Of a stretch of 64,000 nucleotides of DNA, positions 16,331 to 23,865 are shown in pieces; the stretch's first letter is position 1; every line of letters begins with the position of its first letter. The notes under the pieces are model-generated. The model saw only the letters and a program-made list of their open reading frames with translations, was not told the origin of the DNA and did no database searches. Position numbers and translations under genes: made by a program. The stretch is from Ideonella margarita (lineage in GTDB: Bacteria > Pseudomonadota > Gammaproteobacteria > Burkholderiales > Burkholderiaceae_C): contig NZ_JBBUTI010000008.1 in NCBI RefSeq assembly GCF_038066635.1, positions 1 through 64,000 of the forward strand, given 5' to 3'.

Positions 16331-16417
16331 GGAACAACGCAGGTCAGTGGCGCTGTTCCGAGGCACTGGCACCGATCAGGTGACAGGCTGGCGACAAATG
16401 GTTCAGCAGAGCCAGTG
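16331..16417 (-). promoter_or_regulatory. Transcription attenuator of trpE (mutually exclusive hairpins)
   Basis: On the minus strand a terminator-like stem GGAACAGCGC/GCGTTGTTCC (16331–16359; 10 bp with one G·U, 9-nt loop) is followed by CCCCTTTCCC. Its loop and left arm contain CACTGACC, which can instead pair with GGTGCCAGTG (16362–16373, 8 bp with a bulge). That segment in turn can pair with CACTGGC (16411–16417), inside the last Trp codons of the leader peptide. The three alternative pairings match classical 1:2, 2:3 and 3:4 attenuator logic. The U-tract is weak. Structure was inferred by eye. Confidence 0.65.
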
Positions 16418-16477
16418 GCGCCAGGGCCAGGCTCCCCGGTCGTGTGACGACGCCATCCATTTGCGCGGGGTGAACAT
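16403..16477 (-). CDS. trpL: trp operon leader peptide with four Trp codons
   Basis: A 24-codon open frame from the ATG at 16477 to TGA at 16403, ending GAWPWRHWLC, has Trp at positions 7, 17, 19 and 22. Three Trp in six residues is far beyond chance in a 24-codon frame. It lies 150 nt upstream of trpE in the same direction and its last codons overlap the first arm of the attenuator. Ribosome stalling at these codons when Trp-tRNA is scarce would free the downstream arm. The RBS is weak and a possible -10 (TACACT, 16487–16492) is very close, so the message may be leaderless. Confidence 0.8.
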   Translation of the reverse strand: MFTPRKWMASSHDRGAWPWRHWLC

Positions 16478-16624
16478 GATGAACAAAGTGTAGCAGTGCC
16501 CCACAAGGGTAGAAAAAACACCATAGACATGCACCACCCCCTGCGCGACACTCCGCCGCTTCTCAGCGGGAGACACCTGCTGACACAAATAGCCACGAAC
16601 TCCAACACCAAGGGATCGGCATAC

Positions 16625-17260
16625 ATGCGACGTCGGCGGGCATTGGGGGGTCTCACGACCCTCGCGGGCATGGGCGCCTGGCCGAACTGGGCCCTGGCGC
16701 AAGCCACGGCGGCAGCGGGCGCCATCGACGTGGCCGGGGTTCGCTACGAAGGCACCACGGTGGTGGGCGGCCGCACGCTGGTGCTGAACGGCGCCGGCAT
16801 GCGCTACAAGGCCATCTTCAAGGTCTATACCGCGGGGCTGTACCTGCAGGCTGCGGCGACGACGCTGGCGGCCATCCAGGCGATGACCGGCCCGAAGCGC
16901 ATGCACATCGTGATGCAGCGCGACATCGACGGCAACGAACTGGGCAAGCTCTTCACCAAGGGCATCGAGAAGAACGTGACGCCTGACACCTTCGCCCGCA
17001 CCATTCCGGGCACGCTGAAGATGGCGGAGCTGTTTGCCCGCCGCAAGCGGCTGGCGCAAGGCGAATCCTTCAGCGTCGATTGGGTGCCCAACTCCGGCAC
17101 CGTGATCCGCGTGAACGGCAAGGCTGAAACCGAGCCCGTCCCCGAACCGGAGTTCTACTCCGCCATGCTCAGCATCTGGCTGGGCAAGTCTCCTGCCGAC
17201 GACGCGCTGAAGGAAGCGCTGCTCGGACAGGCCCCTGTCTCCCGCGTGTTTGGTCAATGA
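16625..17260 (+). CDS. Exported chalcone-isomerase-like protein
   Basis: The 211-residue protein starts MRRRRALGGL, a twin-arginine-like or arginine-rich signal ending ALAQA. It then has the features of the bacterial chalcone isomerase-like family: LNGAGMRYKAIFKVYTAGLYL, GPKRMHIVMQRDIDGNELG and a C-terminal FYSAMLSIWLGKSPADDALKEALLG. Members bind fatty-acid-like ligands or have unknown roles; true chalcone isomerase activity is not implied. The ATG at 16625 has AAGGGA 9 nt upstream. Its stop overlaps the next start (ATGA), so the two are coupled. Divergent from trpL–trpE. Confidence 0.85.
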   Translation: MRRRRALGGLTTLAGMGAWPNWALAQATAAAGAIDVAGVRYEGTTVVGGRTLVLNGAGMRYKAIFKVYTAGLYLQAAATTLAAIQAMTGPKRMHIVMQRDIDGNELGKLFTKGIEKNVTPDTFARTIPGTLKMAELFARRKRLAQGESFSVDWVPNSGTVIRVNGKAETEPVPEPEFYSAMLSIWLGKSPADDALKEALLGQAPVSRVFGQ

Positions 17261-18072
17261 TGCGTCGTCTCGTTGTTGTCTCTCTCGCCGCCGCGAGCCT
17301 CTCCACCCCCGTGTGGGCCCAGACGGCCGCCGCACCGCCCGCCAAGGCCGCCTCGGGCATCGCCATCAGCGACCGCATCAAGCGCGACGCCGAGCGGCCG
17401 ATGTACTGGATCCGCATGCATGCCGCGGAAGCGCCGAAAGGCGCGGTTCCGGCTGCACCAACCGCTACCGACGCGCGCAAACCCGCTTTGACGATCGCGA
17501 ACACGCCGGGCACGCCGGTGGCCGCCACACCTGCAGCCACCCCGGCCGCAGCAGGCAACGCAACGGGCGCGGCCAAAACCGCTGCCGTGGCGCCCAACGC
17601 CCCCGCCCCGGCCAGCACCGCCGCCCTGCCCCGCAACTTGCCACCCACCTCGGCCGGCAACCCGGGCAAGGGCTCGGCAGAAGCCACCGCCCTGCCCTCG
17701 GCTGAATCGGTGGCCATGGCCTCAACGTCGAGCCTGCCTGCGAACCTGGGGGCTGCTTCAGGCACCTTGCCCACACCGCAAGCCGCCGTGGCGGAGCCGA
17801 CGCCAGCAGCGGCCCAGCCCGCGGTCGCCCTGGAGTTGTTGACCGGCGATCCCGAGTTTCCGCAGCACCTGATGCGCCGACTGCGCAAGGGCGAAGTGCA
17901 GGTGCGGGTGAACGTGCTGGCCAATGGCGAGGTGGGCAGCGCGACCGTGCTGAGCGCCAGCCATCCGAAGCTGGAGCAGGCCGCCGTCGACGCCATCAAG
18001 ACCTGGCGCTTCAAGCCGCCACAGCAGCCCGCCAGCGGCGTGATCAACTTCCAGTTCGATCTGGACAGCTGA
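17257..18072 (+). CDS. Secreted Ala/Pro-rich protein with TonB C-terminal domain
   Basis: The 271-residue protein has a cleavable-looking signal peptide (MMRRLVVVSL…PVWAQ), not the usual TonB membrane anchor. A low-complexity Ala/Pro/Thr linker of about 150 residues follows. The C-terminal TonB_C/TonB_2-type domain (about 185–271) includes RRLRKGEVQVRVNVLANGEV, VLSASHPKLEQAAVDAIKTWRFKP and closing INFQFDLDS. TonB domains contact TonB boxes of outer-membrane receptors. A free periplasmic version may act as an adaptor or bind the peptidoglycan. It is coupled to the chalcone-isomerase-like gene and converges with gph. Confidence 0.82.
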   Translation: MMRRLVVVSLAAASLSTPVWAQTAAAPPAKAASGIAISDRIKRDAERPMYWIRMHAAEAPKGAVPAAPTATDARKPALTIANTPGTPVAATPAATPAAAGNATGAAKTAAVAPNAPAPASTAALPRNLPPTSAGNPGKGSAEATALPSAESVAMASTSSLPANLGAASGTLPTPQAAVAEPTPAAAQPAVALELLTGDPEFPQHLMRRLRKGEVQVRVNVLANGEVGSATVLSASHPKLEQAAVDAIKTWRFKPPQQPASGVINFQFDLDS

Positions 18073-18095
18073 GCAAACACCGGGCCGGCGGCCGA

Positions 18096-18785
18096 TCAGA
18101 TGAGTTGATCGAGCCGGTCCACCACGCCGTCGCAGTCCACCTCGCTGGCGGGCTGGCCGTGGTTGTAGCCGTAACTCACCAGCACCACCGGGCAACCGGC
18201 GGCGCGCGCGGCCTGGGCGTCGTTGCTGGAGTCGCCCAGCATCAAGGTGTGCGCCGGCTGTGAGCCCAGCGCCTCGCAGGTGCGCAGCAGCGGCAGCGGG
18301 TCGGGCTTCTTGCGCTCGAAGGCATCGCCACCAAACACCACGTCGAAATACGCGTCGAGGCCCTTGGCTGCCAGCAGTGCGGTCGCAAAGGCGCCCGGCT
18401 TGTTGGTCAGGCAGGCCAGGCGCAGGCCGGCGTCTTTCAGCGCGCCCAGGCCCTCCACCACCCCGGGGTAGACGGCAGAGAACTGCCCATTGATGCGCAG
18501 GTAGTGGCGCTGATAGGCGGCCCAGGCTGCGTCGTACAGGGCAGCGTCACCGCCCACCTGCGCCAGCGTGGATCGGATCAGGTGCTCGGAGCCCTTGCCC
18601 ACGGTGCGCTCGATGAAGGCGCGGTCCACGCCGGGCAAGCCCAGTTCGGTGAGCGTGAGGTTCAGGGCGACGTCGAAGTCGCCCAGCGTATCGACCATCG
18701 TGCCGTCAAGGTCGACGATGGCGGCGGTGAAACGGCGCTCACCCAGCTTGGCAAGCGTGATCGGGCGCGGAAGGTGTGGGGACAT
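18096..18785 (-). CDS. gph: Phosphoglycolate phosphatase (HAD family)
   Basis: Dephosphorylates 2-phosphoglycolate, a product of DNA-repair and of oxygenation reactions. The 229-residue HAD protein has motif I DLDGTMVDT, motif II ACLTNKPG, the Lys in FERKKPDP, and motif III MLGDSSNDAQAARAAG. The ATG at 18785 gives MSPHLPRPITLAKL. In many Burkholderiales rpe–gph–trpE are adjacent. Here gph is separated from trpE by a two-gene insert and from rpe by the DUF1501/DUF1800 pair. Confidence 0.92.
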   Translation of the reverse strand: MSPHLPRPITLAKLGERRFTAAIVDLDGTMVDTLGDFDVALNLTLTELGLPGVDRAFIERTVGKGSEHLIRSTLAQVGGDAALYDAAWAAYQRHYLRINGQFSAVYPGVVEGLGALKDAGLRLACLTNKPGAFATALLAAKGLDAYFDVVFGGDAFERKKPDPLPLLRTCEALGSQPAHTLMLGDSSNDAQAARAAGCPVVLVSYGYNHGQPASEVDCDGVVDRLDQLI

Positions 18786-18840
18786 GTGGACAGCATCGTT
18801 CAATCGCAATGCGCCAAAGCCTATCAGGCCCCCGCCCTCG

Positions 18841-20259
18841 TCACAGGAACTGCGTGCCCGCCCCGCTGAAGTTGCCCAGGGTGGGCAGCACATACGAGAG
18901 CTCGGTGCTGCTCAGCCCCATCCAGCGGCCCATGGTGGCGGCGTATTCCGTCACCGAGCTGCCAGGCAGCAGGCGGCCCGAGCCCACGTCGTCGGCCGTG
19001 CCCAGCGCCGTGACCGGGAAGCGCCCGCATATCTGCCCGCCCTTGACCGCCCCACCGGCGACGAAGTGGTGCGAGCCCCATCCGTGGTCGCAGCCCTGCC
19101 CGTTCGACGACAGCGTGCGGCCGAAGTCGGAGGCGGTGAACAGCGTGACGTTGTTGGCCAGCCCCATGCCGGCCATCGCGGAGAGAAAGTAGTCGGTACT
19201 CTGCGCCACCCGGGCCATCAGGCTGGGCTGATCGCGCATCTGGTTGGCGTGGGTGTCGAAGCCGCCCATCGAGACGAAGAACACCTGCCGCTGCATGCCC
19301 AGGCTCTGGCCCGCGCGGATCATGCGGGCGACGATGCGCAGCTGGCGGGCGAGGCTGTCCTGGTTCAAGGTGACGGTGGTGCCATTGCCAAGCACGATCG
19401 GGGTGGCCGGAATGTCGGGGGCGGTGGCCGAGGCCAGCGCTGCACTCAGCACGGCTTCGGCCTGCGCGGAGCGTTGCGTCACCTGGGCGTACGCCGCCTG
19501 CCAGGGGTTGTCGCCGGCATTGGGCAAGCGGCGCTGCATCACCTGCGCCACGGTGGACGAGCCCAGCGTGCTGCCATTGGCCAGCGCGCCCATGCGCACC
19601 GGGCCGTCGAGCCCGACCTGGTACTGCACGGCGCTGGAGCCGCTGAGGAACACCGCGTTGCCGCTGGCGCTCACCGCGGTGAACACCGGGTAGCGGTTGG
19701 CCGACATGAGGATGTCGCCCATGCGGCCGCCCCAGCCGCTGGGTGCGCCTTCGGGCAGCAACGACTGCCAGGTGGACGCCTGGTCGTTGTGCGAGAACAG
19801 CTTGGCCGGCAGGCTCAGGTCGGCCTGGAAATCGGCCTTGGTGGTCGGGCGCAGCAGCGTGCCCACATTGGCCACCACGGCCATCTGGCCGGCCTCGTAC
19901 CAGCGGCGCATCGGGTCAAGCGCCGTGGGCATGCCGAAGGTGCGGCCGCTGGCCTGGCCGGTCTGGCTCAGCGTGCGCAAATCCGTGGGCGCCCAGGCCA
20001 GCTCACGCCGCACGGCAGCGTATTCGGCATAACCGGTGCTGTCGGTCGGCACCACCCAGTTGTGGCTGTCATTGCCGCCGTTCATGTAGAGGCAGACCAG
20101 CGCCCGGTAGCCGTTGCCGGTGGTGGCGGCAACGGCGGTTTTCTGGGCAGCCAGTGCGGCCAGGCCAGCCAAGCCGGCCGGCAGGCTCACATCGGCAATG
20201 CCGGTGGCAGCGCCCAGGGCCGAAGCCGCGCGAAGGAATTGGCGTCGTGAGGTGGACAT
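18841..20259 (-). CDS. DUF1501 protein with Tat signal
   Basis: The 472-residue protein begins MSTSRRQFLRAA, a twin-arginine signal, so it is exported folded. The body has DUF1501 (sulfatase-like fold) hallmarks: LVCLYMNGGNDSHNWVVP, FSHNDQASTWQSL, FFVSMGGFDTHANQ, ASDFGRTLSSNGQGCDHGWG and HHFVAGG. Conserved His/Asp residues suggest a metal site, but no activity is proved for the family. DUF1501 and DUF1800 genes normally occur as a pair, as here with 11 nt between them. The ATG at 20259 is chosen for the Tat motif; a TTG at 20274 overlapping the upstream stop is less likely. Confidence 0.88.
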   Translation of the reverse strand: MSTSRRQFLRAASALGAATGIADVSLPAGLAGLAALAAQKTAVAATTGNGYRALVCLYMNGGNDSHNWVVPTDSTGYAEYAAVRRELAWAPTDLRTLSQTGQASGRTFGMPTALDPMRRWYEAGQMAVVANVGTLLRPTTKADFQADLSLPAKLFSHNDQASTWQSLLPEGAPSGWGGRMGDILMSANRYPVFTAVSASGNAVFLSGSSAVQYQVGLDGPVRMGALANGSTLGSSTVAQVMQRRLPNAGDNPWQAAYAQVTQRSAQAEAVLSAALASATAPDIPATPIVLGNGTTVTLNQDSLARQLRIVARMIRAGQSLGMQRQVFFVSMGGFDTHANQMRDQPSLMARVAQSTDYFLSAMAGMGLANNVTLFTASDFGRTLSSNGQGCDHGWGSHHFVAGGAVKGGQICGRFPVTALGTADDVGSGRLLPGSSVTEYAATMGRWMGLSSTELSYVLPTLGNFSGAGTQFL

Positions 20260-20270
20260 GGCAGCGGGCT

Positions 20271-22613
20271 TCAACGTTGAACAACAAAATCAGGGGACGA
20301 CAGCGCCACGAAGGCGGCCACGCGAGCGCGCTGGGTGTGACTGGCGGCATCCACCCCACCCACACCCCCGACCGCGTCATAGATGTCTTGCCGCAAGGCA
20401 GCCGACATGCGGCCGGCGAACAGCAGCACGTTGAGCTGCTCGACCATCGCGTCGACCTTGCCGGCAGCGCTCAGCGCAGCAAGGGCGGCGAACGTGCTGC
20501 TCACGTCACGGGCCGACCCCGTCCAGCCCAGGCCGGAGCCGGCCATCGATTCGGCCAGGTTGACCCAGTTGGCGGTGGTCGATTCATTGACGATCTGCAG
20601 CTCGGGCACGGTGGTGCCGGTGCTGGCGAACGAGGTGCCGGGCGGCACATAACCCGGGCGGAAGTAGCCGAACACCGAGGCCGGACGCAGCGCCTGTTGC
20701 AGCACATTGCCCAGCTCATTGCCCATCAGGAAGTCACCCGTGCTGGAGCGCACATCAAACGCGCGCATCCATTGCGACACCCGCAGGATCGGCTCTTTCA
20801 CCTTGCCGAAGTTGGCAGCAGGCGTTGCGGCCCGAGCTTCTGCATCCAGCAGCACGGCGCGCAGCACGGCACCCAGATCTCCCCGCACGCCCTTGCCGTT
20901 GTTGTTGAACACGGCGGCCACACGGCCCACGTAGGCGGGGCTGGGGTGGCTGGTGGTGAAGCGCTGGATGAGTTGGCGCGAGATGAACGGCGCCACGTTC
21001 GGGTGGTTGAACAGGCCGTCGAGCGCCAGCTTCAGGCTGGTCTGCGGCGTGGCACCGGCCGGCACCGTGACGGCCCAGGCCTTGCCGGCGAACAGGCGCT
21101 TCTCGGCGGCCGAATGCTGGCTGGGGTAGGCCTTCATGCGCTGAAGGTCCATCTTGGTGTCGCTGGCCGCGGCGTAGTTCGGGCTGCCCCAGCGGAAGTT
21201 CTGATCGGTGAGCTGACCGTCTGGGAAGGCCCAGGACCAGCCTGTGAACACCTTGGCCAGCGCCATCACGTCCGCATTGCCGTAGGTGTCGATGGGCTTG
21301 CCATCGGCGCCCAGCTTCACGCTGCCGTCCTGGTTCAGCTCGACCAGGCCGATGCTGAACAGCTGCATCACCTCCCGGGCGAAGTTTTCATCGGGCAAGC
21401 GGCCGGTGGTGGCGTCTTCCTTGCGGTTGCGCATGTGCGAGAGGTAGATGCCCATCGCCGGGCTCAGGGCCACCTCTTCCAGCACGTTGCGGTAGTTGTC
21501 GAACGCCAGGCGGTTCAGCTGGTCCATGTAGCTCGCATAGGCCCGCGAATGCGCCCACAAGTTCGAATCACCTTGCGACGAGACGAAGATGCCGTGCAGC
21601 GCAAACGCCATGCGCTTGCGCAAGGCATCGGGTGCGGTCGCCGCCAGGCTCCAGAAACGGTGGGAGGGCCAGGCGTCGGTGTAGTTGGCGCCGTTGGGCC
21701 GCCAGGCGTCGCCCTGGTCGTACTTGGCTTGCACGAAGCTCACGAAGTCCGGCGACACCGGCTTGGCGATCTGCTCGTTGAACCAGGCGGCGTAGGTCAT
21801 GCCAGCCAGGCGCTGCACCTCGGCGGGTGTGGCACCGAAGGTCGCCTGCTGCAGGAAGCGCGCGGCGGCATACTGCGCCGCCGGCGTCTTCGTCGTGGTG
21901 CTTGCCGTTGGCCATTTGAACCTCAGTGCTCCGCCCCACCACATGCCGCTGGTGCCGGCGACCACATCCACGCCGTCAAACGCCGCATTGCCGCCGCCGC
22001 GGTCGTAGGTGACGGCGCTGCTGGCGGGCCAGACGGTGGTGGTGCCGTCGCTGATGGTCGAGACCGTGAGGTTGCGGTCTTCGCCGTTCACCACTGCATC
22101 GTTGGTGAACACCACGTCCACCGCAGCGCCTGCCTTCAACGTGGGTGTCGAGATCACGTAGTCCGCCAGGGTGGTGGACGACACCGTGGCCGAGCCGACC
22201 ACGACGCCATTGATGCGGACCTGCATTACCGGCCCCACGCCGCCAGCCAGCGTGCCCTGGGCACGGATGGTCAACTTGGGCGTGGCATTGGCCTGGGCAA
22301 ACTCCTGCACCGTGGCCATGCCGGCGGCGTCGGCCTCGGGGCTGGGCTCCACCGCGGCGGCCGTGGACGTGCCGTCGGTCGTGGTCGTGGTCGTTGTGGT
22401 TGTTGTTGTGGTGGTGGTCGTCGTCGGCGCACCACTGCCCGAAGTGCTGCTGCCGGTGTCGCTCGCCACGGTGGCCGTTGCGGCATCACTGCCGCCACCG
22501 CCACCGCCGCCGCCGCCGCCGCCGCAAGCAGACAGGCTGACTGCCGTTGCCAGCAGCGTTGCCAGCAGCGGTCTTGAGAAATTGGTGCGCGGCTGCGCGG
22601 AAGCGGTGCTCAT
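20271..22613 (-). CDS. DUF1800 lipoprotein with putative carbohydrate-binding module
   Basis: The 780-residue protein has a lipoprotein signal (AVSLSAC, Cys30), then a poly-Gly run (11) and a Ser/Thr-rich linker with about 16 consecutive Thr. A beta domain follows (about residues 110–240: KLTIRAQGTLAGGVGPVMQV and WWGGALRFKWP) resembling Ca-dependent xylan-binding modules; that is tentative. The rest is DUF1800: AARFLQQATFGATPAEVQRL, LRKRMAFALHGIFVSS, ENFAREVMQLFSIGLVELN, AKVFTGWSW and HPNVAPFISRQLIQRF. It probably works outside the cytoplasm with the DUF1501 partner. Start set by the signal peptide. Confidence 0.85.
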   Translation of the reverse strand: MSTASAQPRTNFSRPLLATLLATAVSLSACGGGGGGGGGGGSDAATATVASDTGSSTSGSGAPTTTTTTTTTTTTTTTTDGTSTAAAVEPSPEADAAGMATVQEFAQANATPKLTIRAQGTLAGGVGPVMQVRINGVVVGSATVSSTTLADYVISTPTLKAGAAVDVVFTNDAVVNGEDRNLTVSTISDGTTTVWPASSAVTYDRGGGNAAFDGVDVVAGTSGMWWGGALRFKWPTASTTTKTPAAQYAAARFLQQATFGATPAEVQRLAGMTYAAWFNEQIAKPVSPDFVSFVQAKYDQGDAWRPNGANYTDAWPSHRFWSLAATAPDALRKRMAFALHGIFVSSQGDSNLWAHSRAYASYMDQLNRLAFDNYRNVLEEVALSPAMGIYLSHMRNRKEDATTGRLPDENFAREVMQLFSIGLVELNQDGSVKLGADGKPIDTYGNADVMALAKVFTGWSWAFPDGQLTDQNFRWGSPNYAAASDTKMDLQRMKAYPSQHSAAEKRLFAGKAWAVTVPAGATPQTSLKLALDGLFNHPNVAPFISRQLIQRFTTSHPSPAYVGRVAAVFNNNGKGVRGDLGAVLRAVLLDAEARAATPAANFGKVKEPILRVSQWMRAFDVRSSTGDFLMGNELGNVLQQALRPASVFGYFRPGYVPPGTSFASTGTTVPELQIVNESTTANWVNLAESMAGSGLGWTGSARDVSSTFAALAALSAAGKVDAMVEQLNVLLFAGRMSAALRQDIYDAVGGVGGVDAASHTQRARVAAFVALSSPDFVVQR

Positions 22614-22717
22614 CGTGGTCAACCCTGAGCCCAACATGGGCCTTGCAAGGGCTATCGACCAGCGCCAGCGCAGCTTGAGCAAGCCTCTCTGTAAAGGCCT
22701 GTCACAAATGAGGACCA

Positions 22718-22736
22718 GCCCGCCGCACAGGCGGGC
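22718..22736 (-). terminator. Hairpin downstream of rpe
   Basis: GCCCGCC/GGCGGGC with a 5-nt loop lies 10 nt past the rpe stop on the minus strand, followed by TGGTCCTCATTTG. The stem is strong but the T-tract is poor, so it may be a weak or Rho-assisted terminator. Confidence 0.4.
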
Positions 22737-22745
22737 CCTGCCCGA

Positions 22746-23423
22746 TCAGCGAGCCAGCTCAGCCCGCATCGCGTCGATGACCGCCTTGTAATCCGGCTTG
22801 CCGAAGATCGCGCTGCCGGCCACGAAGGTGTCGGCGCCGGCGTCGGCGATGCGGCGGATGTTGTCGGCCTTCACGCCGCCGTCGATTTCCAGGCGGATGT
22901 CGCGGCCGGACGCATCGATCAGCTTGCGCACCTTTTCGGCCTTGCGCAGCGTGCTGTCAATGAAGCTCTGACCGCCAAAGCCCGGGTTCACGCTCATCAG
23001 CAGCACCACGTCGAGCTTGTCGATCGTCCACTCCAGCACGTCGAGCGGCATGGCCGGGTTGAACACCAGGCCGGCCTGGCAGCCCTCGGCCTTGATCAGC
23101 TGCAGGGTGCGGTCGACGTGGGCGGAGGCGTCCGGGTGGAAAGTGATGATGTCGGCGCCGGCCTTGGCAAAGGCCTGGGCCAGCGCGTCCACCGGCTGCA
23201 CCATCAGGTGCACGTCGATCGGGGCCGGCGTGCCGTCGGGCTTGACCGCATGCTTCTTCAGCGCCTCGCACACCATCGGCCCGAAGGTCAGGTTGGGCAC
23301 GTAATGGTTGTCCATCACGTCGAAGTGGATCCAGTCTGCGCCGGCGGCCAGCACATTGCGAACCTCCTCGCCCAGGCGTGAAAAGTCGGCGGACAGGATG
23401 CTGGGGGCGATGCGGAAGGTCAT
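22746..23423 (-). CDS. rpe: Ribulose-phosphate 3-epimerase
   Basis: Interconverts ribulose 5-phosphate and xylulose 5-phosphate. The 225-residue TIM barrel shows IAPSILSADFSRLGEEV, the metal-site HFDVMDNHYVPNLTFGP, DVHLMVQP, LLMSVNPGFGGQSFI and the phosphate loop LEIDGGVKADNI…GADTFVAGSAIFG. The ATG at 23423 gives MTFRIAPSIL. Divergent from apaG, with 67 nt between the start codons for both promoters. Confidence 0.97.
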   Translation of the reverse strand: MTFRIAPSILSADFSRLGEEVRNVLAAGADWIHFDVMDNHYVPNLTFGPMVCEALKKHAVKPDGTPAPIDVHLMVQPVDALAQAFAKAGADIITFHPDASAHVDRTLQLIKAEGCQAGLVFNPAMPLDVLEWTIDKLDVVLLMSVNPGFGGQSFIDSTLRKAEKVRKLIDASGRDIRLEIDGGVKADNIRRIADAGADTFVAGSAIFGKPDYKAVIDAMRAELAR

Positions 23424-23490
23424 GGCGGGCTTCAAAAACAAGTTACGCAGAAGGAACAAGGGATTTTAGGAGGCTTGCTAGGATGCGGCC

Positions 23491-23865
23491 ATGAGTGCAC
23501 CCCAATTCACCTGCGAGGTCGTGACCCAATACCTGCCCGAGCAATCCTCGGCAGGCGACAACGTCTACGCCTTCGCCTACACCGTCACCGTCCGCAACAC
23601 CGGCAACGCCACCGGCCAGCTGGTGGCCCGGCACTGGGTGATCACCGACAGCGCCGGCCATACCGAAGAGGTGCGCGGCCTGGCCGTGGTGGGCCACCAG
23701 CCGGTGCTCAAGCCCGGCGAGCAGTTCGAATACACCAGCTGGACGCGCCTGGCCACGCCACGCGGCACCATGCACGGCACCTTCTTCTGCATCGGCGAAG
23801 ACGCCCGCTGGTTCGACACGCCCGTGCCCGCCTTCGAGCTGGCCCAGGCCCACGCGCTGCACTGA
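23491..23865 (+). CDS. apaG: ApaG protein (Co2+/Mg2+ efflux-associated)
   Basis: The 124-residue single-domain protein has a fibronectin-III-like fold with the family pattern YAFAYTVTVRNTGN, LVARHWVITDSAGH, VRGLAVVGHQPVLKPGEQFEYTS and MHGTFFC. ApaG mutants have Co2+ resistance phenotypes, and the protein may bind nucleotides; its molecular role is unclear. TGATG overlap couples it to the Gcr-like gene downstream, a pairing common in Burkholderiales. Confidence 0.95.
   Translation: MSAPQFTCEVVTQYLPEQSSAGDNVYAFAYTVTVRNTGNATGQLVARHWVITDSAGHTEEVRGLAVVGHQPVLKPGEQFEYTSWTRLATPRGTMHGTFFCIGEDARWFDTPVPAFELAQAHALH

Noticed and set aside
22380..22530. Trinucleotide repeats at the start of the DUF1800 gene as a phase-variation switch.
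   Set aside because: Repeat units are of 3 nt, so length change keeps frame. At most linker length would vary, not on/off expression.
19743..22577. A 944-codon plus-strand open frame opposite the DUF1501/DUF1800 genes.
   Set aside because: It lacks any family motif, is Arg/His/Gly-rich, and lies wholly antisense to two genes with clear domains. It is a shadow frame typical of GC-rich DNA.
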